Shown here: piece by piece, positions 16,056 to 24,354 of the stretch
Numbering within the stretch: position 1 is the first letter of the stretch
How the letters are laid out: each line of letters begins with the position of its first letter
DNA from: Actinomycetes bacterium
GTDB taxonomy: Bacteria > Actinomycetota > Actinomycetes > JAHEKZ01
Reading direction: 5' to 3'
Assembly: GCA_027118455.1 (NCBI GenBank)
Contig: JAJAYZ010000034.1
Location: 1 to 57,162, forward strand
DNA: 57,162 bases
Made by a program: the position numbers and the translations under genes
The notes under the pieces: model-generated
Told to the model about the DNA's origin: nothing
Seen by the model: only the letters and a program-made list of their open reading frames with translations
Databases searched by the model: none

Positions 16056-17482
16056 GAGTCGAATCCGAGCCCGAGCCGGTCCAGGCTCCTGAGCCAGAGG
16101 TTTCTTTTGCCCTGCTGCTCGTCCGCCCGACTGATCGACCACCTGGTCAGCTGGATTCCCGCTGACTTGATCGGCTCCGGGGGAAACGGAATCGGCTTCT
16201 TGCGCACCATGGCCAGCTCGGTCCGCTCAGTTCGCCGCCCGCCCAGGTGGTCGAGCATCACCTGCGCCCCGAATCGGGTCGCGCCCACCCCCAAGCCGGT
16301 GTATCCGAGAACGTACGACACTTTTCCGCCGTAGGCCTGACCCCACAGAGCACAGAACCGGGTCGATGTGTCGATCGCGCCGCCCCAGGTGTGACTGAAC
16401 CGGAGTCCCTCCAGCTGGGGGAAAGTGGTAAAGAAGTGCCCGGCCAACTTCTTGAACGACTCCGGACGCTGCGCGAGCTCTTCACTGAGCCCACTGCCGT
16501 AGTGGTAGATGGCGTCGTAACCACCCCAGAGGATCCGGTTGTCAGCACTCAGCCGGTAGTAGTGGAACTGGTTGCCACCATCACCGATCCCTTGACGGTG
16601 GTCCCAGCCGATGGATGCGAGCTGCTCAGCGCTCAGCGGCTCGGTCATGAGCACGTAGTCCCACACCGGTATGACGTAGGAGCGAGCCCGCTTGACCAAG
16701 TTCGGGAAGATGTTGGTGGCGAGCGCGACCTTGGGGGCGCTGACTTGGCCGTAACCGGTGACCGCCACCATCTGGCCGCCTTCCTCGTTGAGGCTGACCA
16801 CCTTGCTGCGTTCGAAGATGCGAACACCAAGGCTTTCAGCAGCAGCAGCCAGACCCCAGGCCAGACGTCCAGGGTTGACCAGCGCCGTACCGTCTCGTTC
16901 GTGGAGCCCACCGAGGTAGGTCGGCGAGTGAACCTCGGCCCGCATCCGGTCAGCGTCCCACAACTCGATGTCGACGCCGTACTCTTTGCCCTGCTCGACA
17001 TAATGGCCCAGCTCGTCGACCTGCCACTGCTCGTATGCCGCGGTTAGCTCGCCGTTTCGCTCCCACTGAGCGTCGATTCCATAGCGCGCAATCGTCGCCT
17101 CGATGGCATCAAGGTTCTCATCGCCGAGACGCAGCAACGTGGGGAGCTCGTCGGCGAACCGGTCGACCCCGTTGGGGAGGCCGTGGGTGAGGCTGGACGC
17201 GACGAATCCGCCGTTGCGGCCCGTCGCGGCCCATCCGATCCGCTCACCCTCGACGAGGACGACGTCGAGCGAGGGATCCTCCTCCTTAGCCAACAACGCG
17301 GCCCACAGACCGCTGAACCCAGCACCAACGACGAGCAGGTCGCAGCGCAACGGCTCGGCCAGCTGAGCGCGTGGCTCGGGAGCTTTCGGGTCATCGAGCC
17401 AAAAGGCCTTCGGCTCGGCGTCCCGCAGGGACTCTCGAATGCTCGCAGGACTTACAGGTACCTGGGACAGGGCTCCGGACAC
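16052..17482 (-). CDS. FAD-dependent amine oxidoreductase, PuuB-like
   Basis: 476 residues from the GTG at 17,482, which has GAGG 8 nt upstream; an ATG at 17,521 is the alternative. The dinucleotide fold appears at about residues 50-80 (CDLLVVGAGFSGLWAALLAK), with the DAO-family GWAATGRNGGFVASSLTHG and the C-terminal LGYTGLGVGATRFGAQ flavin motif. It resembles gamma-glutamylputrescine oxidase and related amine oxidases that release an aminoaldehyde, ammonia and H2O2. It is the last gene of the potDABC run, 81 nt after potC, so it probably acts on imported polyamine. No PuuA ligase is present in the window, so the substrate may be the free amine. The IS element begins right at its stop codon. 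Confidence 0.82.
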   Translation of the reverse strand: MSGALSQVPVSPASIRESLRDAEPKAFWLDDPKAPEPRAQLAEPLRCDLLVVGAGFSGLWAALLAKEEDPSLDVVLVEGERIGWAATGRNGGFVASSLTHGLPNGVDRFADELPTLLRLGDENLDAIEATIARYGIDAQWERNGELTAAYEQWQVDELGHYVEQGKEYGVDIELWDADRMRAEVHSPTYLGGLHERDGTALVNPGRLAWGLAAAAESLGVRIFERSKVVSLNEEGGQMVAVTGYGQVSAPKVALATNIFPNLVKRARSYVIPVWDYVLMTEPLSAEQLASIGWDHRQGIGDGGNQFHYYRLSADNRILWGGYDAIYHYGSGLSEELAQRPESFKKLAGHFFTTFPQLEGLRFSHTWGGAIDTSTRFCALWGQAYGGKVSYVLGYTGLGVGATRFGAQVMLDHLGGRRTERTELAMVRKKPIPFPPEPIKSAGIQLTRWSISRADEQQGKRNLWLRSLDRLGLGFDS

Positions 17483-17563
17483 GTTTTCACCTCGGCCAGA
17501 AGTATGGACGACCACTGCCAACCGCGCATCAGCGACCCCGCGGCCCCGGCAGCGACCCAGCCC

Positions 17564-18445
17564 CTAAGCCCGGCTCTTACGCACTCCCCTGATGATTTCT
17601 GGAACCAGCACAACGACCAGAGCCAGCCCGAACATGATCGCACCGACCACGTTGGCCTCCGGCGGAATACCGCGACCGGCAGCCCCCCAGATGTACATCG
17701 GGAAGGTGACCGTCTGGCCACTGGTGAAGTTCGTGATGACGAAGTCGTCGAACGACAAAGAGAAGGCCAACATCGCAGCGGCCACGATGCCGGGAAGCAC
17801 CAGAGGGAACGTGACCTTGGCGAAGGTCGTCTTCTCATCAGCGTACAGATCCATGGCGGCCTGTTCCAGGCGCGAGTCGAGGCCGGCGATGCGGGCCTTG
17901 ACCGTCACCACCACGAAGCTGATGGAGAACATGATGTGGGCGATGGTGATCGTGATCCTGCCCAGGCTTCCTTCCTGCTGTGCCAGGACGAAGAGGGTCA
18001 GCAGTGATGAGCCCATGACGACCTCTGGCGTCGCCATCGGCATGAAGATCAGCAGGTTGGTTCCCCCGCGACCACGGAAGTTGTGGCGGCCGATCGCAAA
18101 AGCGATCAAGGTACCCAGCACTGTCGCGACGATGGTGCTGATAAGCGCGACTTCGATGCTGATCGTCAGCGAGTTGGTGATCTCAGTGTCGCTCCAGACG
18201 TTTACCCACGCCGACGTCGAGAACTGGTTCCAAACATAGTTGTACTTGCCGGTCGGCAGGTTGAACGAGAAGAGCACGACAACGAAAACCGGGATGAACA
18301 TGAACAGAAGCGCGCCAGCAGCGCAGAACTGAATGATGTGCGACCGCACCCAACGCGAGCCACGAGAAAAAACTCCTGGCTCTCGGTAGGGCGGCATCTC
18401 GGCGAGTGCCTGCGCGCGACGTTCGTCAATCGTCATCGTCGACAT
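17564..18445 (-). CDS. potC: Polyamine ABC transporter permease
   Basis: 293-residue inner-membrane permease with about six membrane spans (FCAAGALLFMFIPVFVVVLF, ISIEVALISTIVATVLGTLI and others) and the EAA loop that docks the ATPase (EQAAMDLYADEKTTFAKVTF, PLVLPG). It is shorter than its partner and starts in a 4-nt overlap with potB, the usual potB-potC arrangement. The N-terminus has an extra basic cytoplasmic stretch. Together with PotA, PotB and PotD it forms the spermidine/putrescine importer. Confidence 0.92.
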   Translation of the reverse strand: MSTMTIDERRAQALAEMPPYREPGVFSRGSRWVRSHIIQFCAAGALLFMFIPVFVVVLFSFNLPTGKYNYVWNQFSTSAWVNVWSDTEITNSLTISIEVALISTIVATVLGTLIAFAIGRHNFRGRGGTNLLIFMPMATPEVVMGSSLLTLFVLAQQEGSLGRITITIAHIMFSISFVVVTVKARIAGLDSRLEQAAMDLYADEKTTFAKVTFPLVLPGIVAAAMLAFSLSFDDFVITNFTSGQTVTFPMYIWGAAGRGIPPEANVVGAIMFGLALVVVLVPEIIRGVRKSRA

Positions 18446-19449
18446 CAGACGAGCTCCTCAGTTCCGGCGCGGCGAACATAGACCGTGACCATCGCCACAA
18501 TGACAGCCATCAACAATGCCGACAAAGCGGCAGCAAGCGGGTAGTTCCCCGTTGACTTGAACTGGGCATCAATGGCGTTCCCCATCATGGCGTCGCTGGC
18601 AGAGCCGAGCAGTTGCGCGTTCACCGGGTCACCGGCCGCCGGGATGAAGGTCAGCAGCGTGCCAGCAACGACTCCTGGGAGGGAGAGCGGGAAGGTCACC
18701 TTGCGGAAAGCGGTCCACGCTGACGAGTAGAGGTCGGTGGCCGCTTCGATGAAGCGAATGTCGATCCGCTCCAGACTCGCATACAGCGGGAGCGTCATGA
18801 ACGGCAGGAAGTTGTAGGCCAGCCCAACGATCACGGCAAGGGGCGTAGCCAGCACCCGGTTCGGGTCGGTGATTCCGTCCGGAAAGATCTGGGCCCAGCT
18901 CGGCCACGAGTCCGGGATGTTCGTGACCGTGTGCAAGAAGTCGAGCAGCCCGATGTTCTCCATGAAGGTCACCACCGGACCCGAGTCGACCAGGATCGTC
19001 TGCCAGGCGTTGGTCCTCAGCAGGAAGCTGGTGAAGAAAGGGGCGATGACCAGGACGAGCAGGAAGTTCTTCCACCGTCCCGATTTGAAAGCGATGGTGT
19101 ACGCAAGTGGGTAGGCGATCACCAGGGTGAGCGCTGTAGCGATCAGCGCGTAGATCAGCGATTTCTGGAAAATCGGCGTGTCGATAACGTACTTCGTCCA
19201 GGCATCGCCGTAGTTGCTCCACTGAAGGTCACTCCTGGAGAAAGTGAAGGAGCCGTCGCCGCTGAAAGCCGTACCCGACGACAACGACATCTTGACAAGC
19301 ATGACCGTTGGGATGATGAAGAAAACACCGAGCCAAAGCATTCCTGGCGTGAGCAGCACGTACGGGGTCCACTTGTGCGCACCGACGGGCCGGGCAACGT
19401 CATCTGCAGGAGTATTGGCGGCAGCACCTGGGGCGGGTGCCGCGCTCAC
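18445..19449 (-). CDS. potB: Polyamine ABC transporter permease
   Basis: 334 residues with six predicted spans (WTPYVLLTPGMLWLGVFFII, SLIYALIATALTLVIAYPLA, NFLLVLVIAPFFTSFLLR) and the cytoplasmic EAA loop ERIDIRFIEAATDLYSSAWT ending PLSLPG. It overlaps potA upstream by 4 nt (ATGA) and potC downstream, so the three are translationally coupled. The family imports spermidine or putrescine; the sequence does not show which polyamine is preferred. Confidence 0.92.
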   Translation of the reverse strand: MSAAPAPGAAANTPADDVARPVGAHKWTPYVLLTPGMLWLGVFFIIPTVMLVKMSLSSGTAFSGDGSFTFSRSDLQWSNYGDAWTKYVIDTPIFQKSLIYALIATALTLVIAYPLAYTIAFKSGRWKNFLLVLVIAPFFTSFLLRTNAWQTILVDSGPVVTFMENIGLLDFLHTVTNIPDSWPSWAQIFPDGITDPNRVLATPLAVIVGLAYNFLPFMTLPLYASLERIDIRFIEAATDLYSSAWTAFRKVTFPLSLPGVVAGTLLTFIPAAGDPVNAQLLGSASDAMMGNAIDAQFKSTGNYPLAAALSALLMAVIVAMVTVYVRRAGTEELV

Positions 19450-20612
19450 TCGTCCCCCTCGACCTTCTCAGCGCCGGCCTCAGCGTCCTGCGTGGCGTCG
19501 AGCGCGAACGTGTGGGCGGGGTTCCAGTGCAGCACGACGCTGTCGCCGGCACTGAGCGGCCCCTCCGTTGACAGATTCTGGGCGAATACACCGACCTCCT
19601 GCCCCCAGGGCAGGTTAACGAGGTACTGGGTCGACACCCCGATGTAACTGGCATCGGTGACGACCCCGGTCACGGCGTTCTCGCCGTCAGTTGGCGTTCC
19701 GGCGCGGCTGATCTGCATCTTCTCCGGTCGCACTCCGACCCATACCTCGTCGCGCTCTGAGTGGACGCGCGAGGTCGGCATAGCCATCCGCTGCCCCTGC
19801 ACCTGAATGAGCGCGTCCCCCCCGCTCTTGCCGGTGAGCTCGCCTTTGATCAGGTTCGACTGACCGAGGAAGTTGGCGACAAAGGTGGTGACGGGGTTTT
19901 CGTAGAGCTCCATGGGCGCACCCATCTGCTCGACCCCCCCTGCGTTCATCACCGCGATGGTGTCGGCCATGGTCATGGCCTCTTCCTGGTCGTGGGTGAC
20001 GTGGACGAAGGTGATCCCGACGTCGGTCTGAATGCGCTTCAGCTCAATCTGCATCTGGCGACGGAGCTTGAGGTCGAGTGCCCCGAGCGGCTCGTCAAGA
20101 AGGAGAACCTCTGGCTTGTTGATCAGTGCACGTGCCACGGCAACGCGCTGCTGCTGCCCACCGGAGAGCTGGGTGGGCTTGCGCCTGGCATAGGTGGACA
20201 ACTCGACCAGCTCGAGCATAGCCTCGACCTCATTGCGCACGTCCTTCCTCTTCGAGCGCCGCAGACCGAAGGCAACGTTCTCGAAGATGTCCAGGTGTGG
20301 GAAGAGCGCATAGGACTGAAAGACCGTGTTCACCGGCCTCTTGTACGGCTTCAGGTGCGTGACGTCCTCAGAACCGATGATGATTCGTCCCTCGCTGGGC
20401 TCCTCGAGCCCAGCGACCATGCGCAGCGTCGTGGTCTTACCGCAACCAGAGGGCCCGAGCAGGGCGAAGAACGATCCGGCCGGAATCGTGAGCGTCAGGT
20501 CATCGACGGCCTTAAAGCTCGCAAAGCGTTTGGTGACGTCGATGATGTGAAGGTCGGCGCCGCCCCCGGTCGAGCTGGACTCGGCTGCGGTGGTGGCGGT
20601 CTGTTCGCTCAT
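19446..20612 (-). CDS. potA: Polyamine ABC transporter ATP-binding protein
   Basis: 388 residues from ATG 20,612 (AGGA just upstream); the open frame runs on to 20,813 but that part has no similarity. Walker A is [10 protein letters not shown], the signature [15 protein letters not shown], Walker [13 protein letters not shown], and the switch histidine is in [12 protein letters not shown]-terminal TOBE domain (about residues 265-375, with VGVRPEKM) is typical of PotA/MalK-type ATPases. It energises import by PotBC with PotD. A long intercistronic hairpin separates it from potD. Confidence 0.93.
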   Translation of the reverse strand: MSEQTATTAAESSSTGGGADLHIIDVTKRFASFKAVDDLTLTIPAGSFFALLGPSGCGKTTTLRMVAGLEEPSEGRIIIGSEDVTHLKPYKRPVNTVFQSYALFPHLDIFENVAFGLRRSKRKDVRNEVEAMLELVELSTYARRKPTQLSGGQQQRVAVARALINKPEVLLLDEPLGALDLKLRRQMQIELKRIQTDVGITFVHVTHDQEEAMTMADTIAVMNAGGVEQMGAPMELYENPVTTFVANFLGQSNLIKGELTGKSGGDALIQVQGQRMAMPTSRVHSERDEVWVGVRPEKMQISRAGTPTDGENAVTGVVTDASYIGVSTQYLVNLPWGQEVGVFAQNLSTEGPLSAGDSVVLHWNPAHTFALDATQDAEAGAEKVEGDE

Positions 20613-20672
20613 CGGTCCTGACTCATGGGCTGGTATCGGTGGGTGGGAAGGGCATGCGGTGCTCGGGCTCTT

Positions 20673-20742
20673 GAGTGCGCCCTCGCCACGTGTCGCAACG
20701 GCCTTGGCGGCCGCAACGGTCCAGTGTGGCAAGGGCGCACTC
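20673..20742 (-). promoter_or_regulatory. Large hairpin in the potD-potA intergenic region
   Basis: Arms of 17 nt, gagtgcgccctcgccac (20,673-20,689) and gtggcaagggcgcactc (20,726-20,742), pair with a single mismatch (a wobble in RNA) around a 36-nt loop. There is no T run, so it is more likely an RNA-processing or stability element that favours PotD over the downstream genes than a strict terminator. It lies 18 nt after the potD stop. Confidence 0.6.
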
Positions 20743-20760
20743 GAAAAGAAAGCCCTGGGA

Positions 20761-21957
20761 TCAGACCGCGATCGCCTGGAACTCCGTGGAGTACTGAGTC
20801 TCCTCTTCGTCACTGAGCGCCTGGAAGATCGCCAGCATGCCCAGTTCCTTGTCTGACGGGAAAATCAATGGGTTCTCGGCGAGCTTGGGGTCAGTCTTGG
20901 CCAACTCCTCCTGAGCACCCGCAACGGGGCAGATGTAGTTCACCCAGGCAGCGAGCTCTGCTGCCACCTTCGGTTCGTAGTAGTAGTTCATCCACGTCTC
21001 GGCGTTCGCCTTGTGCTGGGCGTTGATCGGAATCAGCATGTTGTCCGACCAGAGCATTCCGCCGGCCTCGGGGATGACGAACTTGATGTCGGGGTTATCG
21101 AACTGCAGCTGGATGACGTCACCAGACCAAGCGATGCAGGCAGCGATCGTGCCCTGTGCCAACAACTGAGCGTAGTTGTTGCCAGTGAACTGACGGATCT
21201 GACCTGAATCCTTGGCAGCACCTAGAGCGTCGATCGCCGATGCCCACTCGTCCTCGGTGAAGTCGGCTGGGTCGGCACCCTGGTCGAGCAAGATCAGCCC
21301 CATCGTGTCGCGCATCTCCTTGAGCACGGTGATGCCGCCGTTGAGGTCGGGGTTAGTGAGCAGGTCAGTGATCGAGCCAACCTCGCCGGTCACGCTGGAG
21401 TCGTAGGCGATGCCCGTGACACCGGACTGCCAAGGCAACGAGTAGTCACGGTTGGGGTCGAAGGTCGGCTCCTTCAGCGCAGAGGTGATGTTGTCCAGGT
21501 TCGGGATGTTTGCCTTGTCGAGCTGCTCCAGCCAGGTCAAGTTGATCAACTTCGATGCCATCCAGTCGGTCAGCACGAATGAGTCAACGCCGACGTCCTT
21601 GTTGGCAGCCAGGACTGGTCGAATCTTGGCGAAGTACTCCTCGTTGTCGTTGACCGGCTCGCTGTAGTTCACCTGGATACCGGTCTGTTGCTGGAAGGCC
21701 TCAAGGGTCGGGTAGGACTTCGTCCCATCGACACGCTTGGTGTCGATGTACAGCGGCCAGTTGGCGAAGTTGAGGATCTTCTCGTCGTTGCCACCGGAGC
21801 CGGAGCTACCGCCGCTGTCGCTGCCGCAGGCGGCGAGCAGGCTGGCGCCAGCCGCTGCTGCGCCACTAGCGCCTACCCCGCGCAGGAAGCCGCGACGGGA
21901 CAGACCCGTGTTACGAACGCCCGATACCGGGCTTGAGAATGGGTTCAGGTCAGTCAT
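20761..21957 (-). CDS. potD: Polyamine ABC transporter substrate-binding lipoprotein
   Basis: 398 residues. The N-terminus carries a twin-arginine motif (LSRRGFLRG) and a lipobox LLAAC at about residue 44, followed by a Ser/Gly linker, so it is exported by Tat and anchored outside the membrane. The mature part shows the PotD-type binding protein sequence (NFANWPLYIDT, SEPVNDNEEYFAKIRP, DSFVLTDWMASKLI, AWSGDVIQLQFDNPDIKFVI, PEAGGMLWSDNM). It delivers polyamine to PotBC. SD GGAGG lies about 12 nt before the ATG. It follows the aldehyde dehydrogenase by 54 nt in the same operon. Confidence 0.93.
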   Translation of the reverse strand: MTDLNPFSSPVSGVRNTGLSRRGFLRGVGASGAAAAGASLLAACGSDSGGSSGSGGNDEKILNFANWPLYIDTKRVDGTKSYPTLEAFQQQTGIQVNYSEPVNDNEEYFAKIRPVLAANKDVGVDSFVLTDWMASKLINLTWLEQLDKANIPNLDNITSALKEPTFDPNRDYSLPWQSGVTGIAYDSSVTGEVGSITDLLTNPDLNGGITVLKEMRDTMGLILLDQGADPADFTEDEWASAIDALGAAKDSGQIRQFTGNNYAQLLAQGTIAACIAWSGDVIQLQFDNPDIKFVIPEAGGMLWSDNMLIPINAQHKANAETWMNYYYEPKVAAELAAWVNYICPVAGAQEELAKTDPKLAENPLIFPSDKELGMLAIFQALSDEEETQYSTEFQAIAV

Positions 21958-22011
21958 GCTGGCTTTCCTCCGCGATGGTTGTGATGAATGCGAATCCCCT
22001 CGATTCGCCGG

Positions 22012-23499
22012 TCACCGGGACCCAAAAATGGTCCGGTGCCAGTCTTTGCGTACAACCGCGGTGCGGTCGTACATGACGTGCTTCACGTTCGTGTACTCGT
22101 CGAACGAGTACTGGCTCATGTCCTTGCCGAAGCCGGACTGCTTGTATCCGCCGTGAGGCATCTCGCTGATGATCGGAATGTGGTCGTTGACCCAGACGCA
22201 GCCGGAGCGGATCTCGCTGGTCGCCCGTAGCGAGCGGAAGACGTCACGAGTCCACACCGAGGCCGCGAGCCCGAAAGGCGTGTCGTTGGCCAGCCGCAGC
22301 CCCTCGTCGTCGTCGTCGAAAGGCAGCACCACCAGAACCGGGCCGAAGAGCTCTTCCTGAACGATCTCGGAGTCTTGAGCTGCGTCGATCACCAGCGTCG
22401 GCTCGTAGTAAGAGCCCTTCGCCAACTCGCCACCGGGGATCTGCCCACCGGTGACGATCTTGGCGCCGTAGTTGCGCGCCCGTTCAACGTAGCCAGCGAC
22501 GCTCTCCTGCTGCTTCCACGAAATGAGCGGCCCCTGGTCGGTGGTCGGGTCGGCCGTTGGTCCAAGGCGCACGCCGGCCATGACGTCGGCAACACCCTGC
22601 ACGAAGGCGTCGTACAGCGGTCGCTGCACGTAGGCGCGGGTGGCCGCCGTGCAGTCCTGACCTGAGTTGATCAACGAACCGGCGACGGCGCCCTGGATCG
22701 CTGCCTCGAGGTCGGCGTCGTCGAAGACGACAAAGGGAGCCTTGCCGCCAAGCTCGAGGTGGACCCGCTTGACCGTCTCGGACGCGGTCTTCATCACCTT
22801 CTGTCCCACCGGCGTAGAACCGGTGAAGGAGACCATCGACACATCGGGGTGGGCAATCAGGTGGTTGCCGGCGACCGACCCGCGTCCGGTGACCACGTTG
22901 ATCACCCCGGCCGGAATCCCGGCCTCATGCGCAGCCTCGGCGAACATCACCGAGGTGAGCGGGGTCATTTCCGCGGGCTTCAGCACGATCGTGTTGCCGG
23001 CAGCGATCGCCGGAAGGATCTTCCAACCAGCCATTTGGAGCGGGTAGTTCCAGGGGGCGATCGAGCCGACAACTCCGATTGCCTCGCGCCTGACCACCGA
23101 GGTGTGGTCGGCGCTGTACTCCCCGGCCGCACGTCCCTCCAAGTTTCGGGCGGCTCCTGAGAAGAAGCCAACGTTGTCGACCGTCCCAGGGACGTCGAAC
23201 TCGGTGGCCAGCCGGATCGGTTTGCCGGCCTGACGGCTCTCCACCTCGGCGAACTCAGCAGCCCGGGAGTCCAGGATCCGGGCGAACGACGCGATGGCGT
23301 CCGACCGAGCGCCTGGGGTGGCGCAGGACCACTCCGGAAAAGCGTAGGAGGCTGCGGCAACAGCGGCGTCGACGTCGGTGGGGGTGGCGAGCGTGACCTG
23401 CTGGATGACCTCGCCGTTGCTGGGGTCGATGACGTCGTCGGTGTCACCGGTCGAGCTCTCGACGGCCTTGCCGCCGATGAAGTGGCTGGCGATGGTCAT
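22012..23499 (-). CDS. Aldehyde dehydrogenase, gamma-aminobutyraldehyde type
   Basis: 495 residues. Motifs: SIAPWNYPLQMAGWKILPAI, SFTGSTPVGQKVMKTAS, catalytic Glu in LELGGKAPFVVFDDADLE, catalytic Cys in NSGQDCTAATRAYV, and EELFGPVLVV. The aminoaldehyde/betaine-aldehyde subgroup is indicated by SGAARNLEGRAAGEY and GQDCTAATR. It likely oxidises 4-aminobutanal made by the aminotransferase or amine oxidase to GABA. It heads the run aldehyde dehydrogenase-potD-potA-potB-potC-oxidase on the minus strand. A paralogue lies at 24,355; the reason for two is not evident, and a 3-aminopropanal or 5-aminopentanal preference for one is possible. Confidence 0.88.
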   Translation of the reverse strand: MTIASHFIGGKAVESSTGDTDDVIDPSNGEVIQQVTLATPTDVDAAVAAASYAFPEWSCATPGARSDAIASFARILDSRAAEFAEVESRQAGKPIRLATEFDVPGTVDNVGFFSGAARNLEGRAAGEYSADHTSVVRREAIGVVGSIAPWNYPLQMAGWKILPAIAAGNTIVLKPAEMTPLTSVMFAEAAHEAGIPAGVINVVTGRGSVAGNHLIAHPDVSMVSFTGSTPVGQKVMKTASETVKRVHLELGGKAPFVVFDDADLEAAIQGAVAGSLINSGQDCTAATRAYVQRPLYDAFVQGVADVMAGVRLGPTADPTTDQGPLISWKQQESVAGYVERARNYGAKIVTGGQIPGGELAKGSYYEPTLVIDAAQDSEIVQEELFGPVLVVLPFDDDDEGLRLANDTPFGLAASVWTRDVFRSLRATSEIRSGCVWVNDHIPIISEMPHGGYKQSGFGKDMSQYSFDEYTNVKHVMYDRTAVVRKDWHRTIFGSR

Positions 23500-23864
23500 C
23501 GCGTCCTCCCCGTATCCGCCGGTTGGCGAAGAGACCCCGCTGAACTTCTAGTAAGCAAAACGCTCAATACCCTCGCTACCCTCGCTACCCTCGCCACTCA
23601 CAACCCTGTTGGCACCGAAGGCGCGACGGTGGCCCCTCAGCCTCATCACACCTCACCTCGCGCCGCAACGGTACCTGCCCAACGGAGCGTCGCGCCCACT
23701 GGCCTGACACGCCATCGACGAACGTCGCGCAAGGGGCAGACGCACCCCCCGATGAGCGCTGATCCTGGCAGACGGCAGCTCCGCGTACAGCGATTCCGTC
23801 GCTTTGCCTCTGCTTCGCGACGAAATCGTGACTTTCGAGGCATCCGGAATGTCGAATCAGGAAG
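23500..23864. other. Non-coding stretch upstream of the aldehyde dehydrogenase
   Basis: No convincing gene on either strand. It contains three tandem copies of taccctcgc near 23,567-23,593 and should hold the promoter of the 22,012-23,499 operon. The start of the decayed PucR gene follows. Confidence 0.5.
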
Positions 23865-24297
23865 TTGCTGGCATCGGCTGTCGAGTTACTGTCCCACGTT
23901 GCCACTGGAGCGACGGGCCTCGGCCGAACCGTCCTCATGACCCACGTCACCGAGCACCCCGATATCGCCTACCGCCTGCGCGGAGGCGAACTGCTCCTGT
24001 CCACTGGCCCGGCATTCCCTGAGGATGTCGCGGACCTCGCGTCGTTTGCCGATGAGCAGGCTGAGCTTTCTGAGCAACGAGTCTCCGATGAGGTGCACCG
24101 CACCTTCACCGAGCTGTCGATCGAAGGAGCAGACCCCGATCCGATCGTGCGTCAGACCGCGTGGATGGGTGGTGGTCACCGTTGGGGCCGGCGGCTCCGT
24201 CGAGGAAATCCTCGGCGTCAACGTTGACGAAGTCGCCACCTGCCTCACTTTGGACGTGGCCCTTGCCGCACTTGAGGCGGCCCGTTCCCCCGGCTAG
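23865..24297 (+). pseudogene. PucR-family regulator remnant
   Basis: The frame from 23,865 contains the PucR N-terminal signature (GLGRTVLMTHVTEHPDIAY, RLRGGELLLSTGPAFPEDV, then LASFADEQAELSEQRVSDEV) but loses similarity after about IVRQTAWM near 24,165. A second frame continues with protein-like sequence (VTVGAGGSVEEILGVNVDEV) to a TAG at 24,295. The central sensing and C-terminal HTH domains are gone. It probably once controlled the neighbouring aldehyde dehydrogenases, as PucR regulators do elsewhere in this window. Confidence 0.55.
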
Positions 24298-24300
24298 GAA

Positions 24301-24337
24301 CGACGAAGGCGAGCCCCGTCGGGACCCGCCTTCGTCG
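24301..24337. terminator. Hairpin terminator after the aldehyde dehydrogenase gene
   Basis: A perfect 11-bp inverted repeat, cgacgaaggcg (24,301-24,311) and cgccttcgtcg (24,327-24,337), lies 17 nt beyond the stop of the minus-strand gene at 24,355. T runs are weak on both sides, so efficiency is uncertain. Confidence 0.6.
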
Positions 24338-24354
24338 GAAAACTTCAGCGGTGA

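Noticed and set aside
19446..20813. Long start for potA at 20,813
   Set aside because: The extra 67 residues overlap the potD 3' end and the intercistronic hairpin and lack ABC-ATPase similarity; ATG 20,612 has an AGGA site.
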